64,000 nucleotides of DNA, from contig JAEORN010000106.1 in NCBI GenBank assembly GCA_016840825.1, positions 1 through 64,000 on the forward strand. The letters run 5' to 3'. A program made the translations under genes and the position numbers. This document shows positions 24,605 through 33,930 of the stretch, piece by piece; within the stretch, counting starts at the first letter, position 1; every line of letters starts with the position of its first letter. This DNA comes from Candidatus Thorarchaeota archaeon (GTDB lineage Archaea > Asgardarchaeota > Thorarchaeia > Thorarchaeales > Thorarchaeaceae). Under the pieces are notes generated by a model that had not been told where the DNA came from, ran no database searches, and saw only the letters and a list, made by a program, of their open reading frames with translations.

Positions 24605-26929
24605 TCATTGACCAGGCCCGCCTAAGTAGAGAGCTATTAACTCAGACTCTCCCTTATAGGTGGGTTCTTGGTCCCTACTCACTCGTTGACGATTATCCCA
24701 TGTGCTTCTTGCTAATAGGTCTGCAGTCTTTGCCTTTCCATCTACATTCTGAGCTGCCTGCATATCTCCTACCTGTTGGAATATTTGGGCCGCAACATTA
24801 TAGCTACCAACAGCTTCTCTGAATTGGTCCTTCGCATCATCAAAGAATCTACCAGCTTTGGATTTGTCTCCCTTCTTCGCGAGGTATTCTCCTAGGAAAT
24901 CATTCTTTGCTCCTTCTAGCCTGAACAAATCTCCTTTGAACTTCAATACAACTCCATTCAGCTGCTGTACTTGAGACTCGACATTATTCTTTGCCCTAAT
25001 GAGTAGTCCTTGAACATTATTCAGCTCATTTGAAGCTGATTCGAATGAAGCTATCGCATGTCTTATCCTGAGAATTGTAGCATCATGTGCCTTGATCGCT
25101 TCCTCTATGTTCTCATTCTCGTCATCGAACTGCAGAATCTCATCTTCTAATCGAGCGAATGAATTTGCCCTTTCTATCTGCGCTCTAAATGCCCACTGTT
25201 CCGACTGCCTAGCAAAAACCTGAGCTTCAGATGCAAATGCGGTTGCCAAAGCCAGTTTTCCTAGGTCCTGCAACTCATCAGCAGTTTCAGACGTGCCAAT
25301 AATTCGATAGTATGTTGCAGCTTCTTTGGCATGAAGATTCTCAAGTATCCTAGACATGATGAACTTGACTCCATGCTGCAATTGAGAACTCAACTTGAAT
25401 TGAATGACATACTTGACATTATTTAGTAGTGCGAGTGTCTTGTTTCTCAAATGCACGACGTCGTTATCTTCCGCTCCGAGGCTGAGTAGAATTCCCAAGC
25501 TGATCAGTGCTTCTCTGATCGATTCCAATGCTTCTGAAGGGTCTTCACCCAACTTCTCTGAAGCAGTATCCAGAGACTTGTTGACATCTTGAATCAAGCC
25601 TTCCTTTCTTAGATCCTGTGCAAAAGAAATCTGTTCTGCGACACTCCTGACATCCGATGGTTTCTTCTTTAGTAGCTCTTCTACAAATGAGAAGATTTTC
25701 AGATTCTCTCGAATAGCTGCTGTTAATTCTCTGGTCTTTGAGAGCTTCTCCGCTTTCTTCAAATCTTTGAATATCTCTCCCAGTATAGAGAAGGACTCGG
25801 TAGAATTATTGACCTGTAACAATTCTGACAATGTTTGAACCGAGGCTTCTGCTTTACAGAATAATGCCTGGGCTTTCTTCTGCTCTTTATCTAATCTCGA
25901 TTGATCTGCATTGCCTTGGAGTAGAACTATCTCAGCAAATAGCTTCTCGGCTCGCCCAAAAGCATCTGATGCAGTTAGATAGAGCTTTGAAGCATCCTCG
26001 AGATTGCCTGCCCTCATTTGAGCATCAGCAATGTCATTGTAGGTCATACCAAGATAGACCTCGCTTAGACCCGCGGTATTGTGTTTCCAGGCCTTGAATT
26101 GTGCTAGTTTCTGTTTATCTAGGGACTTGGCCTGATCGAAATGTGGAAGAGCTTCATTGTAAAGGTCAGTTGCTTGCTCAAAGATAAAAGAACTCAGAAT
26201 GTCTCTCCATATTAATTCATCAAAGGGATTGAATGCTTGTCTGAATGTGCTTTCTTGATTGATTAGCTCATTAACGAACTCATCATAGAATTCAGCTTCT
26301 GCGCTCTTGTTTTTCCCTAGGATTTCTAAAAGCTCTTTGCTATCTATATCCAATGCTTCCTCTATCAACCCATAAGCCTTGTATCCTAGAGCGACCCTTC
26401 GTAGCTTTTGAGTTCCATCCACTGTTGAGGGAATTGCTGAAAATGGCTTCTCTAGCATCGTATACACTTTGGCAAGATGTCTTGAGGCGTTATTCTTCTT
26501 ATCTTCATGTTCATGTGCGATGAATGGGCCGCTTGCTGCCGCTGCTTGATGCAGCCAAGCAAGTACTCTTGACATCCATATCTCTGCTAGATTACTTTGA
26601 GCTTGTGACTGTATCTCCTTCATCGCTTCTTCTAGCTGCTCTCGAGTTTCTCCATCTGCGGTTGCTAGCCTGTTCCGAATGTATGCGAGGTCAAACTCTT
26701 CACCCATTATCTCCTCACTGAATGATGCCACTTCATCATATAGTGTAGTGAAAGAGTCATGCATGACTAATCTCTTTGTTTCTAATCCTTCTTTATCATC
26801 AATGTCATGCAGGGCAAAGTCTCTCACTGCTTCTTGCGCCTCTGCATTGAGTTCGAATAACCGACTCGTATAAACAACAACGTCAGGAGCACTTTTCGTG
26901 CTCTTGCCGCGTTTTGCGGTATTACTCAA
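24605..26929 (-). CDS. Large helical-repeat protein of unknown function
   Basis: 774 residues, almost wholly alpha-helical with TPR-like and coiled-coil stretches. Repeat-like units such as YNDIADAQMRAGNLEDASKL and FFDDAKDQFREAVGSYNVAA occur in the middle and near the C-terminus, resembling TPR or SNAP-like helical hairpins. No signal, membrane helix or catalytic motif. The C-terminus ends in a flexible tail LIALYLGGPGQ. It is convergent with subunit I, two bases apart. A scaffold or trafficking role is plausible but not shown. Confidence 0.65.
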   Translation of the reverse strand: MSNTAKRGKSTKSAPDVVVYTSRLFELNAEAQEAVRDFALHDIDDKEGLETKRLVMHDSFTTLYDEVASFSEEIMGEEFDLAYIRNRLATADGETREQLEEAMKEIQSQAQSNLAEIWMSRVLAWLHQAAAASGPFIAHEHEDKKNNASRHLAKVYTMLEKPFSAIPSTVDGTQKLRRVALGYKAYGLIEEALDIDSKELLEILGKNKSAEAEFYDEFVNELINQESTFRQAFNPFDELIWRDILSSFIFEQATDLYNEALPHFDQAKSLDKQKLAQFKAWKHNTAGLSEVYLGMTYNDIADAQMRAGNLEDASKLYLTASDAFGRAEKLFAEIVLLQGNADQSRLDKEQKKAQALFCKAEASVQTLSELLQVNNSTESFSILGEIFKDLKKAEKLSKTRELTAAIRENLKIFSFVEELLKKKPSDVRSVAEQISFAQDLRKEGLIQDVNKSLDTASEKLGEDPSEALESIREALISLGILLSLGAEDNDVVHLRNKTLALLNNVKYVIQFKLSSQLQHGVKFIMSRILENLHAKEAATYYRIIGTSETADELQDLGKLALATAFASEAQVFARQSEQWAFRAQIERANSFARLEDEILQFDDENENIEEAIKAHDATILRIRHAIASFESASNELNNVQGLLIRAKNNVESQVQQLNGVVLKFKGDLFRLEGAKNDFLGEYLAKKGDKSKAGRFFDDAKDQFREAVGSYNVAAQIFQQVGDMQAAQNVDGKAKTADLLARSTWDNRQRVSRDQEPTYKGESELIALYLGGPGQ

Positions 26930-26973
26930 GATAGCACTCTCAAATCCTGATTAATCAGAAATTACACTACCTT

Positions 26974-26983
26974 ATACTTAAGA
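26974..26983 (-). promoter_or_regulatory. TATA-like box of the large helical-repeat gene
   Basis: On the minus strand TTAAGTATAA lies about 45 bases before the ATG at 26929, with a usual distance to a transcript start near 26950. Confidence 0.35.
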
Positions 26984-27025
26984 ATACCTGAGATTGTGCA
27001 GATGTACGAATACTTGTATTCAGAA

Positions 27026-27391
27026 TCATTCCACTGATCTGAATTTAATTTCTCTACCATCACGGTATTTGACAAGATGCCCGTCATCAGCCAGCTTGTT
27101 CAACACCTCACTGGTTCTAGAACGCGACTTGCCCCATTTCTTTGCAGCCTCTGCTGCACTCAACCCATCATTGATTTTTTCTAGCATACCCATCAATCGT
27201 ATCCAGCTAGCATCATAGTCCAAGCAATTCTCATTATTAGGGAATATTCTGTATGTATCATTGGCCACATCCGTTTTATCACTGGTCACGGTGGTCTTTA
27301 GATCATCAATTGTTCTCGTGAGTTTTGTGACCGTATCACGAAGCACCCGTATCTCTTTACGAAGCTTTTCAAGTTCCTCATCCTTATTCAC
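27026..27391 (-). CDS. Coiled-coil plus winged-helix-like small regulator
   Basis: 121 residues. The first 40 form a charged coiled coil (LEKLRKEIRVLRDTVTKL); the last 60 resemble a helix-turn-helix (GLSAAEAAKKWGKSRSRTSE, then LNKLADDGHLVKYRDGRE with a wing-like strand). A GTG start at 27391 has AGGAGG 7 bases upstream, so the gene is real. A DNA-binding role is inferred; no target is visible. It follows a 122-residue unknown gene by 11 bases. Confidence 0.6.
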   Translation of the reverse strand: MNKDEELEKLRKEIRVLRDTVTKLTRTIDDLKTTVTSDKTDVANDTYRIFPNNENCLDYDASWIRLMGMLEKINDGLSAAEAAKKWGKSRSRTSEVLNKLADDGHLVKYRDGREIKFRSVE

Positions 27392-27402
27392 GGCAATTCC
27401 TC

Positions 27403-27771
27403 CTATCCAGCGTAGTCTTTCTTGAATTCGATATATGCACGCTTCTTCTTCTCTTTGTCCGATATTTGTTTGGCACCATTCTCTTCAGTGACTTTTACAT
27501 CCTCGGGTGGTTGGTAAGTTTCCAAATTGCTTTCTGTATCAAGCACCCCTTGTTCACTTTCTGCTTTTGCTTCATTAATAATGGATGCTGCTTGAGACTT
27601 CATCTCCTGTGTTGCCCCATTTTCTTTCAGGACCTTTTCCATTGGGTTTCTAAGATGAATTGTTTCTACGCAGTCTAAACAACCATATACCTCTTCTTTT
27701 GCATGTAGGACATCTTCAAGAATTTCTTTGGTTTCCTTAGAACATTTCCCCTTCTTATGCTTGTAAGTCAT
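27403..27771 (-). CDS. Small hypothetical charged protein
   Basis: 122 residues, Lys/Glu-rich, with CLDC at residues about 31-34 and one Cys near the N-terminus. No recognised domain. It probably shares an operon with the downstream HTH-like gene, separated by 11 bases. Expression is plausible from the context; function is unknown. Confidence 0.45.
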   Translation of the reverse strand: MTYKHKKGKCSKETKEILEDVLHAKEEVYGCLDCVETIHLRNPMEKVLKENGATQEMKSQAASIINEAKAESEQGVLDTESNLETYQPPEDVKVTEENGAKQISDKEKKKRAYIEFKKDYAG

Positions 27772-27866
27772 TTATCATAATCCCGCCGTCATGTATCGAC
27801 AACAATCGTCAACAATCAACGGCATATATTCGGCAAAATTTCGATATAAGGTTTTGTACTTGACTG

Positions 27867-28649
27867 TCACTCCTCGGTAGCTAATGCTCTTGCGAAGGTT
27901 ATGTATCCTGTATGAGCCACCATCCATGTCGTTGGTCTTGTTTTTCCCTCTCTAACCATGATCTCTCTCTCTAGAATCTCCAGTGTCTTGATCATTCCCC
28001 ACTTTCCGCTTTCATGCATTGCGCTGCAGGTCTTCATAACTTGTTCAATGGTTGGACTATAGCTCACAATAAAGTGACTTGGCTTTAGTACTCGATGTGC
28101 TTCGTCTACTAATAGCCAAGGTGTAGCAAGATCAAATACGACTGCGTCGAGATTTTCCTCAATAATTCCTTCCAAGATGTCCCGATTATGCATCGTAATT
28201 CGATTCATGTCTGCATATCGTTCGAGATTCTTCTTTGCACCATTGTACATATCCTCACGAATCTCATAAGTGTAGACTTGTCCTACAGGTCCAACTGCAT
28301 TTGATAGAACCCATGTCAAGGAGCCCGACCCTGTACCCGATTCGACGACTCGGGATCCAGCGTAAATACCAGCTTCATTAATGATTGTCGCAGCATCCTT
28401 GGGATAGATGATTTGTGTGTTCCTACCCATTGAGATCTGTATATCGTTTTGACTAGGTCGGTGGATCTGAAATATAGTGCCTGAGTGGCTTTTCACTCGA
28501 ATTCCATATGGATGACCAATAATATCGTCAAAGGCAATTATTCCCTTATTTGAATGGAATTGCTCTCCAGCTTTTACTTTTCTGATCCAGTTTCTCTTTG
28601 CATCAAGAAAGATATAGACAACAGATCCATCGACGATAGTATTTGACAT
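27867..28649 (-). CDS. trmI: tRNA (adenine-N1)-methyltransferase TrmI
   Basis: About 260 residues, the usual length for archaeal TrmI, which methylates N1 of A57/A58 in the tRNA T-loop using SAM. An N-terminal beta domain (GIIAFDDIIGHPYG, Q-x-x-Y-P-K-D) is followed by a Rossmann methyltransferase domain with motif I SRVVESGTGSGSLTWVL, the acidic YEIREDM, and motif IV DAVVFDLATPW. I use ATG 28649; a TTG two codons upstream is possible. It is divergent from the HerA-like gene with a gap of about 30 bases. Confidence 0.92.
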   Translation of the reverse strand: MSNTIVDGSVVYIFLDAKRNWIRKVKAGEQFHSNKGIIAFDDIIGHPYGIRVKSHSGTIFQIHRPSQNDIQISMGRNTQIIYPKDAATIINEAGIYAGSRVVESGTGSGSLTWVLSNAVGPVGQVYTYEIREDMYNGAKKNLERYADMNRITMHNRDILEGIIEENLDAVVFDLATPWLLVDEAHRVLKPSHFIVSYSPTIEQVMKTCSAMHESGKWGMIKTLEILEREIMVREGKTRPTTWMVAHTGYITFARALATEE

Positions 28650-28681
28650 AGTCAAGGTTCTTTCTCATTCCGTTTTGAGTC

Positions 28682-30970
28682 TTGCTAAGGGTCTTGATTG
28701 AAAACGCGCCGGGCACCAAAGCTTTATTCGATTTCGACCATCATCGAATTGGAGGGTGCCCATTGGACGAACGCGATATACCACCAGAAATAGACGAGGA
28801 CTCAGATTCGGAATTTGATGAAGTTGATGAAGATGTTCCTGAGGATGATGAAGAACCTCCTGAGCTTCTCAAGAAGATTTCAAAGAGTGTGCTAGAATAC
28901 CATCCTCTGGTAGATACACCTCTCGAAATGCTTGTTGACGAGGAGTTAGGAGTAATCCTTGGAAGGACTGCGTCGTTTCATAAGAAATACTCACATTTTG
29001 GTGTCGGACTGATTGGTGCTGTTTCAGAAACTTCTGATGATGTATTGACATCGCTATTTGGTACTCCTGTTTACCTTGATCTCATGAGCCCACATGTTCT
29101 CTTTGTGGCAGGAAAAAGAGGTTCCGGAAAGAGTTACACTTTGGGTATAATCGCTGAGGAATTAGCTCTAGCAATGGAGCGCCAAGAGATAGAGGTTGCA
29201 GGAGTAGTAATAGACACTGTAGATGTCTTTCGTCAAATGACCGATCCAAACATTGGTCAAGAGTCGCTTTTGAAGAAATGGGGTCTTGAAACCAGAGGGT
29301 TGGCTGCTGCTATATACATTCCCCGGAGTACCTATCTAAGTTTGCCAGATGAGGTCAAAAAGAAAGAACATTTGTATCCTCTCGCAATCAGTCCAAGGGA
29401 ATTAACCAATAGCGATTGGGGGTATGTCCTTGAAAAAGGTGGGCAGCTCAGTACTACAATGGATAATCTGATTGGTGATGTTCTCGAGTCTGTTCGCAAG
29501 GGTTACTTTCTTGAGAATGGAGAGAAGGTGCCTCTAAAACGAGATTTCAGCATCAAAGACATGATTCGATGCATTGAGGGCAATCCGCGGATTGTCGAAC
29601 TCTATCAGATGTCAACTCGAACAGCACTTATTCAGCGTCTAAAAAGTGCAGATAGGCTAGGAGTATTCTATGTTGGTGGTACGAGTGCTCAAGATTTAGC
29701 AGTAGGTGGCCAGATTACTATCATTGATGTCGCGCCCTTGGGTTCCGAAGCTGAAGCTGTTCTTGCTATACTAACCAACATGCTCTGTAGACAAGTACTG
29801 ACTTATCGAATGGCATGGACTGACGATGGAACTAGTGCACGTGAGGAGCTTCCTCCTACTTGGTTAATTATTGATGAAGCTCATACCCTAGTGCCACGTT
29901 CTGGTAGCACTCCTGCAAAGGACGCCATAATCGGATATGCGAAACTTGGTAGAAGATTTGGATGCAGTTTGGTTCTCTGTACGCAGCAACCTTCCGCTGT
30001 GTCGGATGATGCCATATCTCAAGCTGATCTGATCATATCTCATTCCTTGTCACATGACGGTGATATCCGTGCTTTACAGCAAAGAGCACCTGCAGTCATG
30101 CTGGAAATGTTCCGTGATAAGGTCTTCATAAGTAGTCTTCCTCGAGGTGCTGCACTTGTGTTTGACCAAGTCACAGAGAATAAACGTGGATTCATTATGC
30201 AAGTAAGACCACGAATCTCTCAACATGGAGGGTCTGATCGTCTTTCTGGATTGTTTGAAGCTGCACGTTTGATTTCTCCGGACAGACGGTTTGAAGATGA
30301 ACAATTCGCTGAGGAGGAGGAATTGGTAGAAGAAGATGAGTCAGTTGATGAACTACCTGATGTTCCTAGGCCACCACTCCAGCTAAGTAAAGATGATTGG
30401 AAGATACTTGATGGATGGATGAAATCCTATGTTGAGAAGATGTTTCAAGAAAAAAGACAAGACTATCAGATCATAGATGCACCCGCTCCTCGTACTGAGA
30501 TAGAAAAACCCTCTATTTCAGTAGATGAAATTGAGCTTCCAGATGCTGAGGATATTGATATCGATTTTGACTTTGAATCATTTCAAGTCAAGTCTTTTCC
30601 CATACTGAGTAGATCTCTTCTAGAGAAGGCAATGCGGCGAAAGGTTCTCTATGATTCTGAATCGCACGAGTTCCTATTTGATTCCGAAGTCAAACATCGT
30701 GAAACAGAGTCTATCCAAGCTGTTGGTGTAGATCCTATTCGTTTGCTAAAGAAAGTACTTGCAGTCCTAATTGCTTCAGGTATGAAGATTATCAGAGGTC
30801 ATTCTGAGGATGGTTTCTCATACATCTTTCTCAGAAAGGATGGTTTGAGAGCATCCATCTCTCTTGGCGTCAGTCTGGATGCTGTTTCAGTCCCTCTGGT
30901 CATTGTTGGAGATAATCAAAAGCAGGTTATTGCATTAATGGATAAAATCAGAGTAGCCCAAGGAAGATAA
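28682..30970 (+). CDS. HerA-like ATPase (DUF87/FtsK-HerA superfamily)
   Basis: About 762 residues. An acidic N-terminal stretch (many Asp/Glu, residues about 33-60) precedes a HerA-type motor: HAS-barrel-like segment, Walker A GKRGSGKSYTLG, Walker B TWLIIDEAHTLVP and a following LCTQQPSAVSDDAIS. A second acidic linker and a C-terminal domain of about 200 residues follow. HerA hexamers usually act with the NurA nuclease in DNA end resection; no nurA is here. The start is uncertain: TTG 28682 opens the frame and the first ATG is much later. The 118-residue gene downstream may be a partner. Confidence 0.82.
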   Translation: MLRVLIENAPGTKALFDFDHHRIGGCPLDERDIPPEIDEDSDSEFDEVDEDVPEDDEEPPELLKKISKSVLEYHPLVDTPLEMLVDEELGVILGRTASFHKKYSHFGVGLIGAVSETSDDVLTSLFGTPVYLDLMSPHVLFVAGKRGSGKSYTLGIIAEELALAMERQEIEVAGVVIDTVDVFRQMTDPNIGQESLLKKWGLETRGLAAAIYIPRSTYLSLPDEVKKKEHLYPLAISPRELTNSDWGYVLEKGGQLSTTMDNLIGDVLESVRKGYFLENGEKVPLKRDFSIKDMIRCIEGNPRIVELYQMSTRTALIQRLKSADRLGVFYVGGTSAQDLAVGGQITIIDVAPLGSEAEAVLAILTNMLCRQVLTYRMAWTDDGTSAREELPPTWLIIDEAHTLVPRSGSTPAKDAIIGYAKLGRRFGCSLVLCTQQPSAVSDDAISQADLIISHSLSHDGDIRALQQRAPAVMLEMFRDKVFISSLPRGAALVFDQVTENKRGFIMQVRPRISQHGGSDRLSGLFEAARLISPDRRFEDEQFAEEEELVEEDESVDELPDVPRPPLQLSKDDWKILDGWMKSYVEKMFQEKRQDYQIIDAPAPRTEIEKPSISVDEIELPDAEDIDIDFDFESFQVKSFPILSRSLLEKAMRRKVLYDSESHEFLFDSEVKHRETESIQAVGVDPIRLLKKVLAVLIASGMKIIRGHSEDGFSYIFLRKDGLRASISLGVSLDAVSVPLVIVGDNQKQVIALMDKIRVAQGR

Positions 30971-31035
30971 TTCTCTGAATTTTACTCCATGAATGTCCTT
31001 ATAAGGTGTCACGGAAGGAACGTGTTTGACTAACA

Positions 31036-31392
31036 ATGAGCAGATCTGACATCCGTCCTCCAGTGAATCTACGAATCTCTTCAATGACAGACCTAGCACG
31101 AATGCTGGTTTCATGGTCCCAAAGAGATCGACCTGCAAGCATGTTATACTTCGAGTTTGAGGGCAAACACATCTATGGCACCTTGATATCGAATCACGGG
31201 TATTATGAGATGTATGGATTGCCTTTGTGGATTTATACTGAAGCTGACGAACCCCCAAAGGGCAATTTCCTTTCCTACAAAGCCAGGCCAAAGGAAAGTG
31301 TTGAGTTCGTTGATACGATTGACTCTGAACCTATGGTAGTTCACCTTCCCATAATCAGACTTGCAGAGAAGCTAGAAATCCTCTCAATGTAG
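31036..31392 (+). CDS. Small hypothetical protein downstream of HerA-like ATPase
   Basis: 118 residues, soluble, mixed alpha/beta with aromatic strands (LYFEFEGKHIYGTLISNHGYYEMYG). No recognised family. It is in the same direction, 65 bases after the HerA-like gene, and ends convergently with the Nudix gene. The link to the ATPase is by position only. Confidence 0.55.
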   Translation: MSRSDIRPPVNLRISSMTDLARMLVSWSQRDRPASMLYFEFEGKHIYGTLISNHGYYEMYGLPLWIYTEADEPPKGNFLSYKARPKESVEFVDTIDSEPMVVHLPIIRLAEKLEILSM

Positions 31393-31404
31393 TTTGACAT
31401 ACCT

Positions 31405-31845
31405 CTACCTATTCATGGTAGACCAGAACGTTTGTGAATCATCTCGAAGCCAACTCATGAAATCATGAGCAATAAGGTCATGGTCAAAAGCCAAATCTCC
31501 TGGCTTTAGTTCATTGAGGGGATACCATTTTGCAGCAGCTGCATCATCTCCACCTTGAGGTTCTCCATATATCGGACGAGCTATGAATACTATGCTAATA
31601 TGATGATTTCTAGGATCTCTTTCAGGTGATGAATACACTCCAAGTAGTCTAGTTATTTCAATCGTCATCCCTGTTTCTTCTAATGCTTCTCGTGCCGCGG
31701 CATGTTCTGCAGTTTCGCCATAGTCAATAAATCCTCCTGGAAGGACCCATTTGCCTTTGAATGGCTCACGCCCTCTCTTTACCAAGACAATGCGTTTGCC
31801 ATCAGTGATGATAATATCCACCGTTGGTTTTGGGTTCTTGTACAT
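31405..31845 (-). CDS. Nudix hydrolase
   Basis: About 146 residues. The Nudix box is complete: GGFIDYGET, then REALEETG (G-x5-E-x7-R-E-U-x-E-E-x-G-U). The N-terminal VDIIITDGKRIVLVKRG and W-V-L-P-G-G are typical of ADP-ribose or nucleotide-sugar pyrophosphatases. I chose ATG 31845, one base after the stop of the membrane gene (TAAGATG), with GGGAGATG upstream. Substrate is not evident. Confidence 0.9.
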   Translation of the reverse strand: MYKNPKPTVDIIITDGKRIVLVKRGREPFKGKWVLPGGFIDYGETAEHAAAREALEETGMTIEITRLLGVYSSPERDPRNHHISIVFIARPIYGEPQGGDDAAAAKWYPLNELKPGDLAFDHDLIAHDFMSWLRDDSQTFWSTMNR

Positions 31846-31846
31846 C

Positions 31847-32893
31847 TTAGTACATCTCCCGAGGAGAAGCTCTGATATAGTTCGCAGCAAAGATGCTTGC
31901 GAATAACAAGAACGCCATCCACACTGTAAGCGTAACTATCAACACGTCTAGTTTGAAGAAAATCTCAACAATAAGGAAAAGACCCACAATGATGATATTG
32001 ACCGGGCCTCCAATCGTAGTGTCATTAGCTACCCCTAGTCTTCTCTTTATCAGAATCATGAACGCGACGATTGCCAATGAAATCCAATTGATGTAGTTAA
32101 AGAATAACCATGACATATCTGCGAAAGGTATTGTGAAACCAAATGGGGTAGGTATTGGTGGAAGGTATACAACAAGGAATATGATGAAGAGTACTATCTC
32201 CCCAAATCTGATCCATCGGGTTGGAGTCTTTGTGTAGACTGTACCATAGACTCCTTTGTCATACTCTTGTGCTCCAAAATAAATGAAGTAAATTGGAGCT
32301 CCAAAACTAAGGGCATTGACTAGACATTGGGCAAATCCATAGACAACTCTAAACCAGAAGGCACTCCAAGATGCGAGGATTTGGTCCCATACTGATAGAT
32401 ATCCAGGAATGAACTGCCATGCGACTACTGTTGGTAGGATACAAAGAGAAAGTGCTACTAACGCTCCCAAGGCCGATGCAGCTTTTCCTCCACCCATCTT
32501 TCCAACTCCAATCGTATGAAAGACATGATAGGCAACCCAGAGGCCTGATAGGATCGCTAATGGAGTTATTATCATGGGCAGTACGAAGAAGCCGATGACA
32601 AATGCCGCGTTACTCCCATAGAAGATACGCCACCTAAGTGGTACTGCATCTATTGTGTCATCCATGTGATAGAATGTGTTAGATAATCGATATCTCGAAT
32701 AGTAAATGAGTCCCACCCATGTTAATGAGAAAACAGTTGGTACCAGCATATAGTGAAATAGCACATCGTACGAAGGGTCTCCAAATGGCATCATTTGGAA
32801 TGGGAGTAAAAGCATCAAAAGGAAGAAATAGATTGGTCCTATTAACGCCATAAACACAACCATCAATCTAGTATACAGCCAGTCCGGAGACAT
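31847..32893 (-). CDS. Unknown multi-pass membrane protein
   Basis: 348 residues with about nine or ten transmembrane helices and no signal or recognised motif. Aromatic and glycine-rich helices suggest a permease- or sensor-like membrane protein. It is immediately upstream of the Nudix gene (one base between stop and ATG), so translation is coupled. Divergent from pyrF. Confidence 0.6.
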   Translation of the reverse strand: MSPDWLYTRLMVVFMALIGPIYFFLLMLLLPFQMMPFGDPSYDVLFHYMLVPTVFSLTWVGLIYYSRYRLSNTFYHMDDTIDAVPLRWRIFYGSNAAFVIGFFVLPMIITPLAILSGLWVAYHVFHTIGVGKMGGGKAASALGALVALSLCILPTVVAWQFIPGYLSVWDQILASWSAFWFRVVYGFAQCLVNALSFGAPIYFIYFGAQEYDKGVYGTVYTKTPTRWIRFGEIVLFIIFLVVYLPPIPTPFGFTIPFADMSWLFFNYINWISLAIVAFMILIKRRLGVANDTTIGGPVNIIIVGLFLIVEIFFKLDVLIVTLTVWMAFLLFASIFAANYIRASPREMY

Positions 32894-32922
32894 ATCCTCA
32901 CCACTTTTGCTAGCTATCGCAT

Positions 32923-32934
32923 CTCATATAAAGT
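32923..32934 (+). promoter_or_regulatory. TATA-like box of pyrF
   Basis: CTCATATAAAGT, close to the archaeal TATA consensus, lies about 45 bases before the pyrF ATG; a start near 32955 would leave a short leader. Confidence 0.5.
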
Positions 32935-32976
32935 ATGAGCGCATAATTTTTTACCGCGTATTAGGTGTTGAGGAAT

Positions 32977-33759
32977 ATGTATAAACGAAAATTAGCTGCA
33001 GCCAGCTTTGTTCGTAAAAGCAAGCTGATTATAGGACTAGATCTTGTTGCAGATATGTCCAAAGGAGCAGCTGAAAGAACGAATGAAAAGAGTAGACTTG
33101 AGAAACATGCCCTTCAGGTGGTTGAGGCAACTGCAGAGTACGCTGTTGCGTTCAAGATCAATCGCCAACTTGTCCTTCCTATAGGTCTCTTTGATGGTAT
33201 TCCGAGAATACTTGACAAGATTCATGATCTGGGACTGACCGCAATTATGGACTGCAAAATTAATGATATTGGCAACACCAATGAGCATATTGCTCGATAC
33301 TACTATGATGCAGGATTTGATGCAGTGATAGCTAATCCCTTTGTAGGTTGGGAGGGTGGTCTTGATTCGGTCTTTAAACTCGCTCAAGATTTGCAAAAAG
33401 GCATCATAACTCTCTGCTATATGTCACATCCAGCAGCTGATGAAGGATATGGTCTCTATGCGTCTGAGAATCCAAAAGGAAAAGATGCAGAGGCACTCTA
33501 TCTGACTTTTGCAAAACGCGCAAGAAAATGGGATACTGATGGAGTCATTGTCGGGGCAACCTACCCGGAAAAAATCAAAGAGGTTCGAACTATTATTGGG
33601 GACGATATCCCAATTATTAGTCCTGGCGTAGGAGCACAGGGTGCAAGTGCAAAGGATGCTCTAAAGTCAGGTGCATCCTATGTCATAGTGGCACGTTCGA
33701 TTGCGACAGCGGATGATCCTGCTGCCGCTGCGCGGAAATTTGTTGAAGAGATGAAGTAA
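32977..33759 (+). CDS. pyrF: Orotidine 5'-phosphate decarboxylase
   Basis: About 260 residues, a TIM-barrel enzyme that makes UMP from OMP. The catalytic tetrad is visible: Lys in YAVAFKINRQL and the Asp-Lys-Asp of MDCKINDIGNTN. The phosphate-binding region is PGVGAQGASAKDALKSGASY followed by VARSI. The length matches the longer type 2 enzymes rather than the roughly 215 residues of most archaeal ones. ATG 32977 is chosen (GTG 32965 possible). No other pyrimidine gene is adjacent. Confidence 0.93.
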   Translation: MYKRKLAAASFVRKSKLIIGLDLVADMSKGAAERTNEKSRLEKHALQVVEATAEYAVAFKINRQLVLPIGLFDGIPRILDKIHDLGLTAIMDCKINDIGNTNEHIARYYYDAGFDAVIANPFVGWEGGLDSVFKLAQDLQKGIITLCYMSHPAADEGYGLYASENPKGKDAEALYLTFAKRARKWDTDGVIVGATYPEKIKEVRTIIGDDIPIISPGVGAQGASAKDALKSGASYVIVARSIATADDPAAAARKFVEEMK

Positions 33760-33930
33760 CGTACAGAAGTGTGTATCAGACCTCATTTCAGAGCGTTAGA
33801 AACCGTGTTTCCTTGGAAAAGGATATAGGCAGACATTTCAAGGTTCTACATGGGTCATGTGCACTTATGTACATCCGACTGACTAACAATCCGGACTGTT
33901 ACTGACTTAATGTCAATGGAGTAAATCCTA

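Noticed and set aside
27403..27771. CLDC motif in the 122-residue protein as a thioredoxin-like site
   Set aside because: The surrounding sequence is Lys/Glu-rich and does not resemble a thioredoxin fold; only the C-x-x-C is shared.
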